In this document: positions 27,145 through 40,520 of the stretch, piece by piece
Position numbering within the stretch: the stretch's first letter is position 1
Layout of the letters: every line of letters starts with the position of its first letter
NCBI GenBank assembly: GCA_013180625.2
Contig: SNVD02006942.1
Location: 806,001 to 870,000 of the forward strand
Direction of reading: 5' to 3'
Origin: Boswellia sacra
Taxonomy: Eukaryota > Streptophyta > Magnoliopsida > Sapindales > Burseraceae
Length of the DNA stretch: 64,000 bases
The notes under the pieces: model-generated
What the model saw: the letters and a program-made list of their open reading frames with translations, nothing else
What the model was told of the DNA's origin: nothing
The model's database searches: none
Made by a program: the position numbers and the translations under genes

Positions 27145-29130
27145 GAAATAATGTTTTTATAATCTGCTCATTCTCTTACTGTTTGTTTTCTCAAGTTTCA
27201 ATCAATCACAAACACAAGAGGGTCGTGGCCTACCTCCTCTCTTGTCAATTGACAAGCATTTTCCTCACTTCGTTAAGCAATGAACATCACTTTTTCAAAT
27301 AACGATGCTAGTAGTATCTATCACTCCACATCAGCATCAAATCAAATTAAATTTTATTTCTTTATATGCATATTAGCCATTAAGTATAGACCCATTTTTG
27401 TAGGAAGCTCTACCAATGCCATTGTAACCTTATGTATCATGATCTTATAAATGTTATAATTGCAATTATGATAGTATACTTTCCATTTGGTTGGCAAAAT
27501 TGCTGTTCGATGTTACTCGAATATGGACTCAATGAAAACCATATAATTACACTTGAGTAATCTCAATATCGTACCCATTTTAATTTATATTTTTGTTAAT
27601 GTATTTGTTGTTGTGGGTTTTTTTTTTTTTGGATAACTGGGTTTAAGTTTAATAAGCATTTGTTTCGCTATATTTCCCTAGTAATATTTAAAAAGTGGGA
27701 AGGGGGTTACATATTAATAAACTTTACATATAGAAGCTGCATATGAATGGTGGAATTCACATATGCCTCATTTTTATTTTATTTAGTTTATTACAATTTT
27801 ATTCTATTCAACTAGAAAATGACTTCAGAGAATAGGTGATTGATTACTGAATTATAATTGCAAAGAATATCAACATCTGGGGTTTACTGAGAAAATTTGC
27901 GCGGGGAAAGACAGAACTACCGTGAATGCAACTACTTGTATCCATTATAAGTGTTGATCCAAGCCCGATTAATACTGTGGATCACTAGAAGACGAATTAG
28001 GTAAATGGGCCGATTATGATGTCCTCTTTCGCTCTTTCCGTCACAACATAGGCTCATAAACCTTTTAGGCCAGTATTGCTACAAACACACTAATTTTTAA
28101 TAAGCAAACACAAAGAAGGGGCCGTTTCGCAGTCAGGACATATGAGGAGCTTGGAAAAGATTTTGGGACTAATTTATTATACTTTTGTTTAAAGTATTTT
28201 AAGAGATTAGTATTGAGACTAATCTTAATTTTAATAATAGTAAATCTTTAGGACTAGCAATCCCACGGTGAACCATGGGATTCTTTGTCCCAAGTTTGGA
28301 CAAATACTTTTTTATTTTATTTTAATTAATAATAATATGAAATTGATATAATATTAAATAAATAATAATTTAAGATAAATTATAAATAATAATAAATAAT
28401 ATTATATATTATATTTAATAATTATATTATTTAAGTTATAATATTAGTAAATTAATGTGATAAAATATTATATTATTAGACAAATATTCATATAATAATA
28501 TATAAATAATTTAGAAATATTATAAACAATAATATTATTAAATCTAATAAAATAATAAATAAAAAATAAAATAATTGTAGATATAATAATAAAATTTTCT
28601 ATAAAAAATAAAGGATTATTAAGAAAATATAAATATGATAGTATAAAATATTAAAAAATACATATAAAATATATTATAATATAGTTATAATTAATAGTTA
28701 ATAGTTTTAATGATATAATGTTTAATTATATTTTAATCTAGAATTCATATTGAATGTTTAATTATAAAAATAATGCATTAATAATATTAAATTTAAAATT
28801 AATATAATATTTTGAATTATTATTTTTAAAAAAATAAAAAGTATTTAAATATTTTTAATCTAAATATTAAATTAATATTTATTCAAATTAAACTTGAATA
28901 AAAATAATTATTTTTTATTTAAAATTTGATTTCTTAAAAATTTATTAAATATTAATATAGTCTAATTTTATCTTATATTAAATATAAAAAAATATTATCT
29001 ATAGTCCAATCTAATCTAGTCTAATCATAATCCAAATCACGATGTCTTGCAGTTTAGTGCAGTACGACTCCGTTCATGGGGCCTAAGACCTTTAACCTGG
29101 CCGGTGTGTAGTTAGAAATCCGTGGGTGTA
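27145..29130. other. AT-rich spacer before VPS24
   Basis: No gene is visible. From about 28300 to 29030 the sequence is extremely AT-rich, with tata/ataat repeats, and is bounded by short GC-richer phrases (near 28260-28310 and 29030-29060). It may be a decayed AT-rich MITE. The promoter of the VPS24 gene should lie in the last few hundred bases. Confidence 0.4.
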
Positions 29131-29379
29131 TTTAGAAGTTTTCTCCTTTGCTAAATAGAAAAACAAAGAGGGAAGAAGACTTGATCGGCCTCAATTTCTC
29201 TCTCCCTCTGCTCTTAGTCCTCCATTTTATTATTATTATTTTTTTTAAGAATTTGTGTTGTTTTGATTGTATTGGATCGTCAATTTATCGTTTACTGAGG
29301 AAAGAAAAGACTTTGAAAGATCTGAGACGCAGAAAAATTTTAAAATTAACAAAAAAGATAAAAGAGAGAGGGAGAGGAG

Positions 29380-32221
29380 ATGGAGAAGATGATGAACATG
29401 ATAAAGCCAAAGCCGAACCCTCAACAGCAGTTGAGAGATTGGCAACGTAAGCTTCGACAAGAGTGTCGAAACATTGAGCGCCAAATCCGAGGTAATTAAT
29501 CACCTTTTAATTTTATTATTTTTTGAAATGATTTTTTAATTGTTTCTGTGATGAATCGAGAATTTGAGTTAATGGGTATGGCTAATTTAGGTTTTTGATA
29601 AATGGGTATTTTTCCCTTTAGATATACAGAGAGAAGAGAGAAGTGTACAGAAAGCTATAAAAGATGCTGCTAAGAGAAATGACATGGGCTCTGCTAAGGT
29701 TTTTTTTTTTTATTTTTTATTTTTATATTTAAGCAATGTTCAACTTCTGTGAATTTTTATTGATGCCATGTCAACCAATTAATTTTTATTAATTTTCTTA
29801 ATGAGAAATTAATGTAAAAATTTCTTTTTTTTCTTGACTTGCTATTTATTCATAGGAGCACTTTTAAGGTAGGGATGGACTCTTTTCTAGCGTTATTATA
29901 ATTAATTAGATAAAGGATAATTGAAGGTCTTGCATTTTGATATTTTGATTTTTTCTTGGGTTATCTATTTCAGGCACTTGCAAAGGAACTTGTCCATTCT
30001 AGGAGAACAGTGAACCGTCTTTATGAAAATAAGGCGCAAATGAACTCAATATCCATGCATCTTGGTGAAAGTGTTGGTATGGTACTTCACTCTTCTTGTT
30101 TGATGGTTCAGTTTTGTCCCTTAACAATTCTTTGCCTATGGGAAATAGAATCTTCTTGCTGGGCAGCTATGCTCAGACTATTTTGTCCGAAATTAAATTA
30201 TTGGTTTATTATTATATTTCTATTGTTGTTTGTTTATATCTTTGAAGGAGCAATTTTGTGTTCAGTTGTGTATAGATATAGGCTTCTAACGGCAAAATCA
30301 AATGTAAGGCACTTATGAATGTCATGCTACTTTGAACTCTAGAGTAGTTATGTTTTCTCCATTTATCCATCTTCAACTTTCAGCGGCTGATTTGGTTTCA
30401 ATTGACCTATTGAATGGCCAAAAGGTCTATAGCCTTTGTTATCTTTTTGTTTGCTTGAAGTGACAACGTATGCTACTTGTTCGTTGTAGCCACATAATAA
30501 GTAACTCATGTGACTTTTGAGTAAATGATCTGCATACTCTTTTTGCAAACTATTTTCCTATATTCTTCAAAGTTGTGTACTTTCAAATTTGTAGTCAGTT
30601 GCTTTTCAACCTGTATCCTCAGAGTGATTTTCATTGGTTTGTTTACTTTTATAAATAAATTTTAGAATGTTCATAGTTTTGCTTATCATTGCAGCAATTG
30701 CCCGTACTGTGGGGCATTTGTCCAAGAGTGCTGAGGTTATGAAGCTTGTCAATAACCTGATGAAGGCCCCAGAAGTTGCTGTCACAATGCAAGAGTTCAG
30801 CAAAGAAATGACGAAGGTACCATTTCTACTGATGTTTAATTTTAAAGCAAAGAACAAAAGGAGTATCTCATGAACTTTCTTTGGATAGAGATGTTAAGGT
30901 TTGTGTTGGAGTTTAAGTGATATTCTTGGATCATTTCCTATCAACTTAAGCATTTGGAATTAAAGATGTTTCACCTAGTGGATTGTCCAAGAGGTCCTAT
31001 GTTTAGATTTCTGCAATTCTATCAATTAAAAGAGAACATAAAGTAAGTTGGTCCTGTATTTGGATTGGTATGATAGTTGACCATACATTTGAGTGGGCAT
31101 GTTGATGTTTGTATTAGAGTTTAATTACTATCATTGCATGATTTCCCATTAATTAGTTTTTAGGATTAATTTTGTTTCAATGGAGCTAGTAGAATTCTCA
31201 GTTTTCAATTCCTGGTCATGAATATGTTGTACATGCAATTTGGTGACCACTTATCATTAATTATTTAACATTTCTTATAGTGCTTTGGTTTCTTGATCCC
31301 TTTCTTTAGTTTAATTAATTTGGCTTAGTGAGGGCTAATTCTGTAATGCATTATGATCTCTGTTATGTGTTTAAGCTTGTGAAGTATGTGTTAGATGCAA
31401 TGATAAATTGTGCTTTCTCCACCATAGCCTACCAGTTGTATGTATTTTTTCATTTCCATCTCTACCTTTCTGTAGGAAAAAAGAAAGAGAAAACCTTCAG
31501 CCTTCTCCCCCTGCTGTAGTTGGGTAAATGGTACAGACTGTACCAGTATGAGTTTATTCAACAATTTTCTAAACATGACATGCACATTTTTGACATGTAA
31601 TTTGTACGTAACAGTTCCATTTAATATTAGCCTCTTCTGAGTATAACCGTATTTGCAACTTCTAACCATTCAGTGAGTAGTCACAACATTCAACATTTAG
31701 ATCCAACCTTTTATTTTCATCATTGCTTGTGCTGTAAGATTCTGAGTCTGTGCTATTAGAAAGTGAATGATGTAAAATTCTCTTTGGATTTTCTACTTAA
31801 TATTGCTTTAATATGCAGATAGTTAACTTATATCAGGTAATTATATTATGTCTGTAATTTGCAGGCAGGGGTAATTGAGGAGTTCGTGAATGATGCTGTT
31901 GACACAGCACTGGATTCGGAGGATATAGAAGAGGAGATTGAGGAAGAAGTTGATAAGGTATTGACAGCCATTGCGGGTGAGACTGCTGCACAGCTACCTG
32001 AAGCAGTCAGAAAGGAAAAGGCAAAGCAGCCTGCACAGACAGCAGCAACTTCATCCGAGGTGGAAGTGTCACAAAACTGCCCTGTTTTGTTTTCTTTCTT
32101 ATTTTGAAGGAAGCTCACGAGTCAATTGACTATCTTGCAGGAGGAAGCAATTGCTGAGGGTGTCGATGATGAGGAAGAATTAGAAGCAATAAGGGCCCGG
32201 CTTGCCAAAGTTAGGTCATAA
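29380..32221 (+). CDS. VPS24: ESCRT-III subunit VPS24/CHMP3
   Basis: This is a vacuolar protein sorting-associated protein 24 homologue. It is a charged coiled-coil subunit of ESCRT-III that polymerises on endosomal membranes with VPS2 and SNF7 to form intralumenal vesicles. Six exons: 29380-29491, 29622-29698, 29974-30076, 30695-30816, 31865-32059 and 32141-32221. All phases fit and the product is 229 residues, the usual plant length. The basic N-terminal half includes KPKPNPQQQLRDWQRKLRQE and ALAKELVHSRRTVNRLYENK. The middle includes ARTVGHLSKSAEVMKLVNNL, and the acidic C-terminal half includes DSEDIEEEIEEEVDKVLTAI. The end, DEEELEAIRARLAKVRS, fits the MIT-interacting motif that recruits VPS4 and related proteins. 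No start upstream of 29380 keeps the frame and family N-terminus. The gene looks intact. Confidence 0.96.
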
Positions 32222-32870
32222 CTTGAGCCGTCTTTCTTGTCTCACTTCTCTTATCATAATGGGGAGAAGGGTAAGTACATAAACGTGCATGTAGCCTACT
32301 GATGAAAGTGACTGTTTTCGTTCTAACGGCGAAAAAGAACATGGGAGAAAATGTCTGTATATTAAAGCAGCGTTTTTATGAACTAACTAGCTGCTATTTG
32401 TACACTAAAATATGAACACGTTGCTATCTGTGACTCTCTTCTGATCATTAACTGATTGTTCTACGTTGCTATGAATCATAGTGAGAAGAATTGGAACATA
32501 CTGTGTCTTCGTTCTATTTCTGACAATGGTGTGGAAATCGTCCATTTTATTCAACGATCACATGGAACTTTTTCTACCATTTTGAATGGCTTTTCACAAG
32601 ATTAAAATGGGCAATATTGTTAGCTCATTCTGAATATCTGGTTCCTTGAATTATAGACAAGTAACTTCTTTTTAAGGGTTTCTTTATTTATTTATTTATA
32701 TATAAAAGATATAGCCATTCTTAATTTGCTTGTACGATAAATCCCTTGGTAATGAAGTTATCTAGGATGCAATTCTAGTCTTATGGCTAACCTCCTTGAC
32801 CGCAGTATTAGATTTTTATTTTTCAAGTGATGTACAAATTAAAAGCATATCGTTGGGGAAAAAAATTGCC
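32222..32870 (+). repeat. VPS24 3' region, resembled elsewhere in the window
   Basis: This holds the 3' UTR and downstream flank of VPS24. Part of it (about 32335-32485) is resembled at 55880-56110. About 32525-32575 is resembled at 57325-57400. About 32655-32855 is resembled at 38460-38740, with shared blocks such as tgcaattctagtc, aacctccttgac, gcagtattagattt and gatgtacaaattaaaagcat. These look like old segmental copies. Confidence 0.7.
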
Positions 32871-35349
32871 TGATTGAATGCATCACTGATTCTTAGTATC
32901 GAAGGCATCATTGATTGACAACTGTAACATTTGATTATATTAGAGGTTTTATTGTGTGTGCTTCCGTTTCCCGTTGTCCCAAACTGAACTTAGGGTCATT
33001 TGTTTTTTCAATTAACAATTTTTAGTACTTATTTTTTATTATTTTATGATATGTTTGTTTTAAATTTTTTAATAATTTTTAAGTTAACAAATTAATTTAA
33101 ATATGACATGTTTATTCTTAATATTAATATGTAATATTTAATATAGAATATACCTTAAAAATTAAATATTTAACAAAATTAAATTTGGATCTCAATAACA
33201 ATAATAATCAATAATTAATAATAAAATTACCTATTGTACAAATACGTATCTTCTTTTACATAGTAAATATATCATGATAAATTCAATAGATAATTTTCTA
33301 AATAAAAAATCTTTTATTTATTTATTTTTCATGAAATTTAAAAGTTAAAAAAATTGAAAATACTAATTATGTCGTGCATCCGGTGATGTTGATTATTTTT
33401 AATATAAAATGTAAAAATATACAATTTTATTTAAAAATAAAAAATAAAAAAGTTAAGTTAAATTAAAATTAAATAATTAAAAATGATAAATTATTTTTAT
33501 ATTTAAAATTTACAATATTAAAATAATTAATATTTATTAATTTAATTAATAAAGAAATAAGGGCTTTTGGACAGTTGTCATTGCCATCGTTGGTGTTGTG
33601 GCGCATACAACGACATCGCCTATGCTGTCATAATCGTCATCGACCGACCGTCAAGGTTTTGTAGACTTTATCGACGATTAAGGCAGCGATCGATGGAATC
33701 AGACGTTTAAATTTCGACACGATTGGTTGATGATAATCGCGGCAGCATGGGTGGTGTTGCTGGATGCGCCATGCCATCGGCAGCCAGCGACAGCAACGGT
33801 GGATGCATGGCAAATGACTCCAGTGGTTAATTCTACAAATTAAAAAATTTAATTTAATTCAACATATAAATTTAAAATTAATTTAATAAAGTTTATATAG
33901 TTTTTAAATCTATATTAATTTGTATAATAAGAAATATTATTTTGGATAAAACACAATTTAATCATTATGATGAAAAAAGTGATAAATTTGTACTTTTTGA
34001 AACAAGTGATGTGCCACTTAAAAAAGGTAAAAAATTGAAAAAAAAAAAACAAACAAAAATCATTTACTTAAATCTTAAGCCTAAATGAAATTAAGTGACA
34101 AGTGTTAAGAAAAAAAAAAAAACCGTTCCTTACTTTCTGATTACATGGATTTTATTATTATTATTATTCATCTTCACTTTCCGTTTTATATTGTAACATC
34201 AATGACTGTTTGCGGCGAAGAACATAAGGAATATATCATGAACTTTTATTTGCATACAGATGTTGAAGTTTGGGGGCTCAGTCTCGACAAGCGCGTGCTC
34301 TGTTAGGCGGTTGCCTTGTTTTGCTACTGCAAATGCATGATGCGGCCTTTGGAAGTGGAACCGTGGTGGAACTTGGCAATTGGCGTCGTTGAATCTGGAC
34401 AATTGAACAAGGTGCTTTTTCAATTTTTTACTCGGGGGCAAAAGTTGTGTTTACAACTTTTGCACCCGTTTTACCACAAAAAGCAGCTGCTGTATCATAC
34501 AGCAGCTGCACCGTAGCCAATCCCTTGAACAAGACAATTTATCTCCACTTTCATTGTTTTGGTTTCCTTGGATGTACATATTTCTCATGATTATTTTATG
34601 AGTGCTAATGAAGAGAGAGAGAGTTGTGAAATGTGAACGGTCAATGCATTTTTACTTTAAGAGGAAGATTTGGGTATTTTGAAAGCCAATGAAATTATCT
34701 ACCATTAAAAGCAGAAATGAATGTTTTTATCATGAATAGAAGAATATGTATAAATGAAATTTTGTACATTTTACAATTAGTTATGGGGTTATGGACTTTT
34801 TTAAAATGGTACTAAACGCTTTATGCTTGACATAGTCACGTGTATTTTAAAGCATTTCCATTGACCCACGAGTCAATATACCTCCACAAGCATAATACGG
34901 TCCAACAATAATTTGATGAATGACCTCATGTGCGATGTCGTGGTAGAAAAAAATAGTTGGGGTTCATTAAGAGCAAAATTAATCTAATTAGATACAAATA
35001 TACATGATGTCAACTATCAAGGTCGCAGTAGATTAATATACAAGCCAAAATTGACCGTGGACTACACCTTATTGGGCGTAATCCGTAAGGTAGGCTTACT
35101 GTCCCCCGAAAGAGAGTTGAGTTAATGTTAAGAACTATTAACAACAAAGGCCCAATTTGTGATTATTGTCAATGGGGCAACAGTCTACAGAAAAAATCAG
35201 GTTTGATAAAAAAGTCTAAAAGCAGATAATTACATACTTTTAGAGATCAACTTATGCTTTTAACCTGTGAAATATCAAAACTATCCTCACAAATAAATAG
35301 AAAATAATAAAACTACCCTTATCTGACCTTAAAGCCATCAACCTAATAT
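32871..35349. other. Spacer with a GC-rich mini-island
   Basis: No gene is visible. At 33560-33830 a GC-rich island rich in atcg and gcagc phrases sits in extremely AT-rich DNA. It resembles the island at 55240-55500, so the two may be the cores of one non-autonomous transposon family. Around 34190-34520 is another moderately GC-rich patch with short open frames but no known domain. Confidence 0.45.
33000..33950. mobile_element. Candidate non-autonomous element with GC-rich core
   Basis: AT-rich flanks enclose a ~270-base GC-rich core, ending in a phrase close to caaatgactccagtgg. The element-like segment at 55015-55860 has a similar plan and a related closing phrase. Ends are approximate, and no coding frame or target duplication could be fixed. 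Confidence 0.3.
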
Positions 35350-35748
35350 TTCGACAAAGGAAATATGAGAAAATAATAGAAAAAATAAAGGGAGAAAAAG
35401 AAAGAAATTGAGGGAAAAACAATCTTTTTGGTAAAATATCAAAAATCCATATTTAACAACTTCAGAAATAAAAATAAATAAGATGTGTATTTATAGTGCC
35501 AACAAACATAACTTGAGTAGGAAATAGAATCTATTAGGAAATAGAATATAATGCTGGCTAAACTAGAAAATACAAAAAAATAACACCTAAACGAAATAGT
35601 AAACTAATTAATATAAAAATAACTAAAATTAGGATTACTCCCAATTTAGGAAATTAAAATATCTAATAAAAGTCAAAATCCATAATTTAGTAAAATTTCT
35701 AAAATTAAATAGAAAATCTTAATTTTATTTTTAATATGTGCTACATCA
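35350..35748 (-). repeat. 3' LTR (left copy)
   Basis: This is the left direct repeat of the element above. On the minus strand its start reads TGTAGCACATATT. Its left end is diverged, so that border is approximate. Confidence 0.6.
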
Positions 35749-36978
35749 ATTTTTCCCTGCTTGGAAGAACTCAACTCCTAGTAAGTTGTCAATGATGAAA
35801 TTGCCAAAACAAAGGAAATGTAACCTCTTGTCTTACACAAGCATTAGAGAGATGTCAACCAAAACTTCATCTCATGATGTTCCAATAGCAGAGGCATGCA
35901 TGGTTAAAAAGATGGTTATGCTTCAATAGCCTTCAATATTAGCAAAGAATCAAAACTTACCAGGAACGACTTCATCAAGGATGCTAACCCATTAATAGGA
36001 TTACATGAACCCAAATAAGAACCACAGACTATGAAATCAATTTTTTGAAAGATCACATGATATGTTTTTTCACATAGAGATTCAACTTCGTATGTAGGCT
36101 CTACATCGTTATTAGAATTCATCTCGCCCTCGATATTAATATATATCATCCTTAGATTTATGTCCATCATCAAGATCAATCTCACTTGCTTCATCATCTT
36201 CACTAGAATCATTACATTCATCCTCATGATTCTTAGGAGTTGCACCAAAAATTCCTTCATCATCTTGATCTATATACTAGGTGGATTGCTCAATTTTAGG
36301 GTCTTGTTTTGTAAGAAGGAAGCTTGCAAGGCTTTTATGGCTTGTACTAATTCTGTCTTCATGGCATCTAACTTAGCATTCATCCTTTCTTTCAAGGCAT
36401 TCATTCTATTGTCCAAAGCATCCATCTTGAGGTTCATCTTTTTTTTCTAAGGCTTGAATCATTATATGTATTTGTTGGAGTGTTTCAGGTTGTTGGATTA
36501 AGAGTGAATTATAGTGAAGGTAATTGGCCATATTTAGGGAGTTGGAGGACTATGCAATGAAACTTTGGATGACATTTTGATAACTTTACCGTAGAAATTT
36601 GAAGTTGGTGTCGAAAGATAGATTGTAGATTGCGACGAGATTCTAATGGTGGTGGTGGTGGTGGAGAACAGTAACTCCGACATGAACAGTAAATCCAGTA
36701 TAAATAGTGATTTCATTAATAAATAGTAACTCCAGATGAATAATGATTTTCAATAGTGAACAGTACTTCTGATTGTGAATAGTAATCCGATGTGAACAGT
36801 AACTCCTTTTTCTTTTTTGTTTTTTTTTTGGAGGAATTGATGGGTAATAGGAGATGAGTATATAGATGGGTTAAAGTTAAGTGATGGTGGTGGGAAATTT
36901 ACAATTTATCGGTTGAACAATAACAAATAAAGGATAATTAGTATAACAGGGGATCAAAACGTGACTTTGATACTAATT

Positions 36979-37390
36979 GATGAGAACAAGGTTCCTCAAA
37001 TTAAAAAAAAAGGAGAGAGATTTAGACAGAAGAAATGGTAGAAAATAATAGAAGAAATTGAGGGACAAGTATAGTGAAATTGAGAGAAAAACAATTTTTG
37101 TACTAAAAGATAAAAAATTCATAGTTAACAACCTTAGAAATAAAAATAACTAATAATACGTATTTATAGTGCCAACAAACATTACTCGACTAAAAAATAG
37201 AATCTAATCCAAATTAAATTAGAAAATACCAAAAAATAATTTTTAAACAAAATAATAAACTAATTATTAGAAAATTAACTCAAATTAGGATTACTCACAA
37301 TTTTGGAAATCAAAATTCCTAATTTATTAAAATTCCTAAAATTAAATAGAAAACCCTCCTTTAGTTTCTAATATGTCCTAGGTCATTTTG
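36979..37390 (-). repeat. 5' LTR (right copy)
   Basis: This is the right direct repeat. On the minus strand it ends CATCA directly before the primer-site-like sequence. Confidence 0.6.
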
Positions 37391-38789
37391 TCTTTCATTT
37401 ACTTGATTTTACCTGTTCTTTCGACTCATATTGGACTCTAAAGAAGAAAAGGAAGGGTTCAAATTGTCTCAGTTGTCAGCTGAAGGATCATGTGGATCTG
37501 ATAGTAGTCTAAAAATTTGTTAACAACCTTCAGGAGTACTGGCACAAGGGCCAGATGCTGTTGTCTTTGAGGACTAGGTGAGAAAAAAAAAAAAAAAGAA
37601 ATAGAGAAAGAAAAGGACGGGGTGGGAATTATCGAGATCTGATATTTTGATATTTTAATATATGTTGACTAGAAAAATTGTTATGCATCTGAGTTTTTAA
37701 TTTTCTTCCCAAAGTCTTACATACATTACTTTTCACTGTTCAGCTGTCATTTAATCAGTTGTGTTTTTGAAGACATAATCCAGCGTTATTGGTTTGGAAT
37801 TTCACTTGTTTTATAAATAGAATATTTATCTTTGTATTCCTTGGCTTTTCTTCTTGCAGTGGACCATGACATAGTAGTGTTTTACTTAATGAGGATAAGC
37901 TAGCTACACAGACTTTATACTGCTGCAAGTGAAGACTTCTCAAGCTTCGTAGCATCAATTAAAAAGGCAATAAGTTGGAGGGACACCTACAGAATTCTCT
38001 CAGTAGAAGAGCTTCAGATGTGGTCTGGTATGATCTTTTGGCATTGATTTGACGTGCAGCACCAACCATGCCTAATAGTTGGGCGCTTGCTATGTTAGCC
38101 GCCACATGACAGACCTCACTTGTCCCAAGCCGTCAGTATTCTTTTTCCTTTAATAAATTTTTCATATATTATTATGTAATTCCTAGGGAGCTATGTGATT
38201 TGCAGGCTCTTTGTGTTTAGAAATTATGAAATAGCATGGCATCCTTTTGAAGTTCTATTTGTCAGCGTGCTGTAGTTTCTTGATAAGAAATTAAAGAACC
38301 TAAAATCTTTACATCCGGAGAACCCATTGGAACATTTGTCAATCTATATATAGATAGATAACAGCTGTAATTGAGTGTACCATCTAGATAATAGAAAGCT
38401 TAACGCATGCTTAGAACGGATGCCCGCAAAAGAATGTGTCGTTAGTGCATCAAATTGTGGCTTACACAAGTATTTCTTTTAAGGGTTTTATTATGTAAAA
38501 GATAAAGCCATTTTTTGGGGTCGTGCCAAAGTATATCCAATGTACCATACATCATTTTCAAAAATTGTATAAAAGTTATAAATAAGTGTATCAATACCGT
38601 AGCAAAACAACATTCTTTGGTTGTAGATAAATCCTTTAGCAATTAAGATATATTATTTATGCAATTCTAGTCCTATGGCCAACCTCCTTGACTGCAGTAT
38701 TAGATTTAAAAAAATGATGTACAAATTAAAAGCATATGTAGTAGACCATGCAGAAATCATCTTGCATATAAAGAAACAAATTATAGAGG
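37391..38789. other. Spacer containing a copy of the VPS24 downstream flank
   Basis: Nothing coding is recognised at 37391-38455. From about 38460 to 38740 the sequence resembles the VPS24 3' flank (32655-32855) in the same orientation, interrupted by an insert of roughly 100 bases around 38518-38620. Confidence 0.55.
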
Positions 38790-40520
38790 TGAACATTCTC
38801 CAGGGATAGTTGTTGTAGGGTCATATGGAGGAAGTAAACTAAGATAGATTAAACGTTTTTTTTTGGGAAACTCTCCCCGTCATCAAATTAATCAGCTGAT
38901 TGATTTCTTTCGCCGATGTAATTAACAGTGCTTGCTTCGTGGTTTTGGCTGAAATATCCCCATGTCGCCGTTGGAGCTCTGGCCTCCTCTGCTCCAATCC
39001 AATTCTGTGCATCGATGACTTTATGCCAATTAATATATATTATTCTGTTTTCACCAAGGACATATACAATATATATGAATGAAATGAAAAGATTTATATT
39101 CTGCTGTCTAAATCTTTTTCCTTTCATAAATCTTTAAAAACTTCAATATATCGATAAGATCTATAATGGGATTGTGCAGGATGTTAACGAGACATGCTAC
39201 CCGACCATACGAGATTCATGGGCTGAAATCGATAAAGCTACTTCTCAGCCTGCTGGTCTTGGAATTCTAAGCAAAAAATTCAAAACTTGCAGCTAATGAT
39301 ATCGCAAAGTCTTTGTTACATCATTTAGGTCTCTTTAGTTAAATTAAATTAAATATATTGGATTAAAATATGTGATATTAATGTTAGTGTCTTGCTTTCT
39401 TTTCTAAAATAGTCCTCTGGGAGAATTATCTGAGCTCAAGAACTCGTTGAAGGACATGTACACCCTTCAAGCTCAATATAATTCCCCACCAAATTGTCAG
39501 GCTAACTTGATCCGTGGTGGCATTGCTGGGGCGCTGCTGGAAATGATATACTCGGACAAAATATTTGCTGGTGTTGTTGGTCTTAATGAAAACAAATCTT
39601 GCTATGTCAATCATCTCAAATCAAAACTTGCTGAAAGAGCAACTTCGGGATGGCACTGGCGGGTAAACTATAATTTACCTTCTTGTTCTCGACTTACCAG
39701 CATAAATTTCAAAAGACAATGACATTATGTGGTAAAAATTCTGAATTTAAGATTGAGAAAATTTTGAATCTTAATTTTATGTGACCATTATTTGGTGTGC
39801 TTTTAGACATGCAGTAGGCTAATTGTACACGAGCAATGACAATGCTTCAATTTTTCCACCTCCTTCTTATGATCTAAATAGCATTATCAACTACCGCAAA
39901 AGCTTTTCGATGTCCATCTTCGCCCTTGTTGGATCACAAGCTACTATGGAGGCAACGCAAGGGTTTTTTTTTTTTTTCCCACTCAACCATCTTCATCTCA
40001 ATTCAGTTATAGTATATACTTCATTTTTCTATATCTTTCATAGCATATAGCTATTCTAATTATAGGATACATATTTGGCATTTCTATTGATAAATTGCAG
40101 GATATAGAACTGATGCTCGCTGAAAGATCCTTATAGTTGCGCCAGGTAACCAAAAAATAGTATAAATAACTTATGCTAAATCAAATTAATTCTATATATA
40201 CTTCACCATACTTAACAGGATATGCTATCTTATGTTCTAGGAATATCAGACACCATTGCTGCAGTTAAAACACAGAATGACCATTGCTGCAGTTAAAACA
40301 CAGAATGGTAAGCGTTTGCGTTCATTTGTTAATTTAAACTTTAGATATAACTATGTCTATGTGTAGGATTGTCTTCTGGTTTATCGCAGGATCAAGATTA
40401 ATTGATTGTTCATTTTGCAGATTCTCACTGCCTGGACTTGATCGAATCCTGCTGCCGATCCTGATTGGCTGATCCAACAGCCTGAGGCAGAAATTGTTCG
40501 AAGATGGCTTAATAGTACTA
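38790..40520 (+). pseudogene. Broken S28 serine carboxypeptidase (lysosomal Pro-X carboxypeptidase-like)
   Basis: This is the remains of a peptidase family S28 gene, whose products remove residues after proline in vacuole or apoplast. Pieces appear in family order. A nucleophile region HSPGIVVVGSYGG lies at 38790-38832. A still-good splice joins it to [20 protein letters not shown] at 38928. A frameshift then leads to [38 protein letters not shown] (39180) is followed by an in-frame stop after FKTCS. ELKNSLKDMYTLQAQYNSPP through IFAGVVGLNENKSCYVNHL lies at 39412-39663. NDNASIFPPPSYDLN (39838), a frameshifted RPCWITSYYGGN (39915-39955), NISDTIAAVKTQN (40243) and SHCLDLIES (40425) follow. The N-terminal third is absent. 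A 28-base tandem duplication at 40252-40307 breaks the frame. One G of the usual GGSYGG is lost. It cannot make an intact enzyme. Confidence 0.85.
40252..40307 (+). repeat. 28-bp exact tandem duplication inside the S28 pseudogene
   Basis: The 28-base unit beginning accattgctgcagttaaaa occurs twice head to tail. As 28 is not a multiple of three, it shifts the reading frame of the last S28 exons. Confidence 0.95.

Larger units (their letters stand above)
35350..37390 (-). mobile_element. Decayed non-autonomous LTR retrotransposon
   Basis: Two ~380-420-base direct repeats, about 35350-35748 and 36979-37390, share long blocks such as tatttatagtgccaacaaac, aattaggattactc and aaaattaaatagaaaa. They flank about 1.2 kb. 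Read on the minus strand, the right copy is the 5' LTR. It ends ...CTCATCA and is followed by TTAGTATCAAAGTCACG, a degenerate match to the initiator tRNA-Met primer site (TGGTATCAGAGC). A purine run GCAGGGAAAAA lies just before the other LTR. The interior encodes only frameshifted coiled-coil-like, gag-like text (for example NALKERMNAKLDAMKTELVQ around 36330-36400). No protease, reverse transcriptase or integrase is seen, so it could not move by itself. Confidence 0.7.

Noticed and set aside
32292..34150. Simple T/A runs as CRISPR-like or tandem arrays
   Set aside because: They are plain low-complexity AT DNA without regular repeat-spacer structure, in a plant nuclear context.
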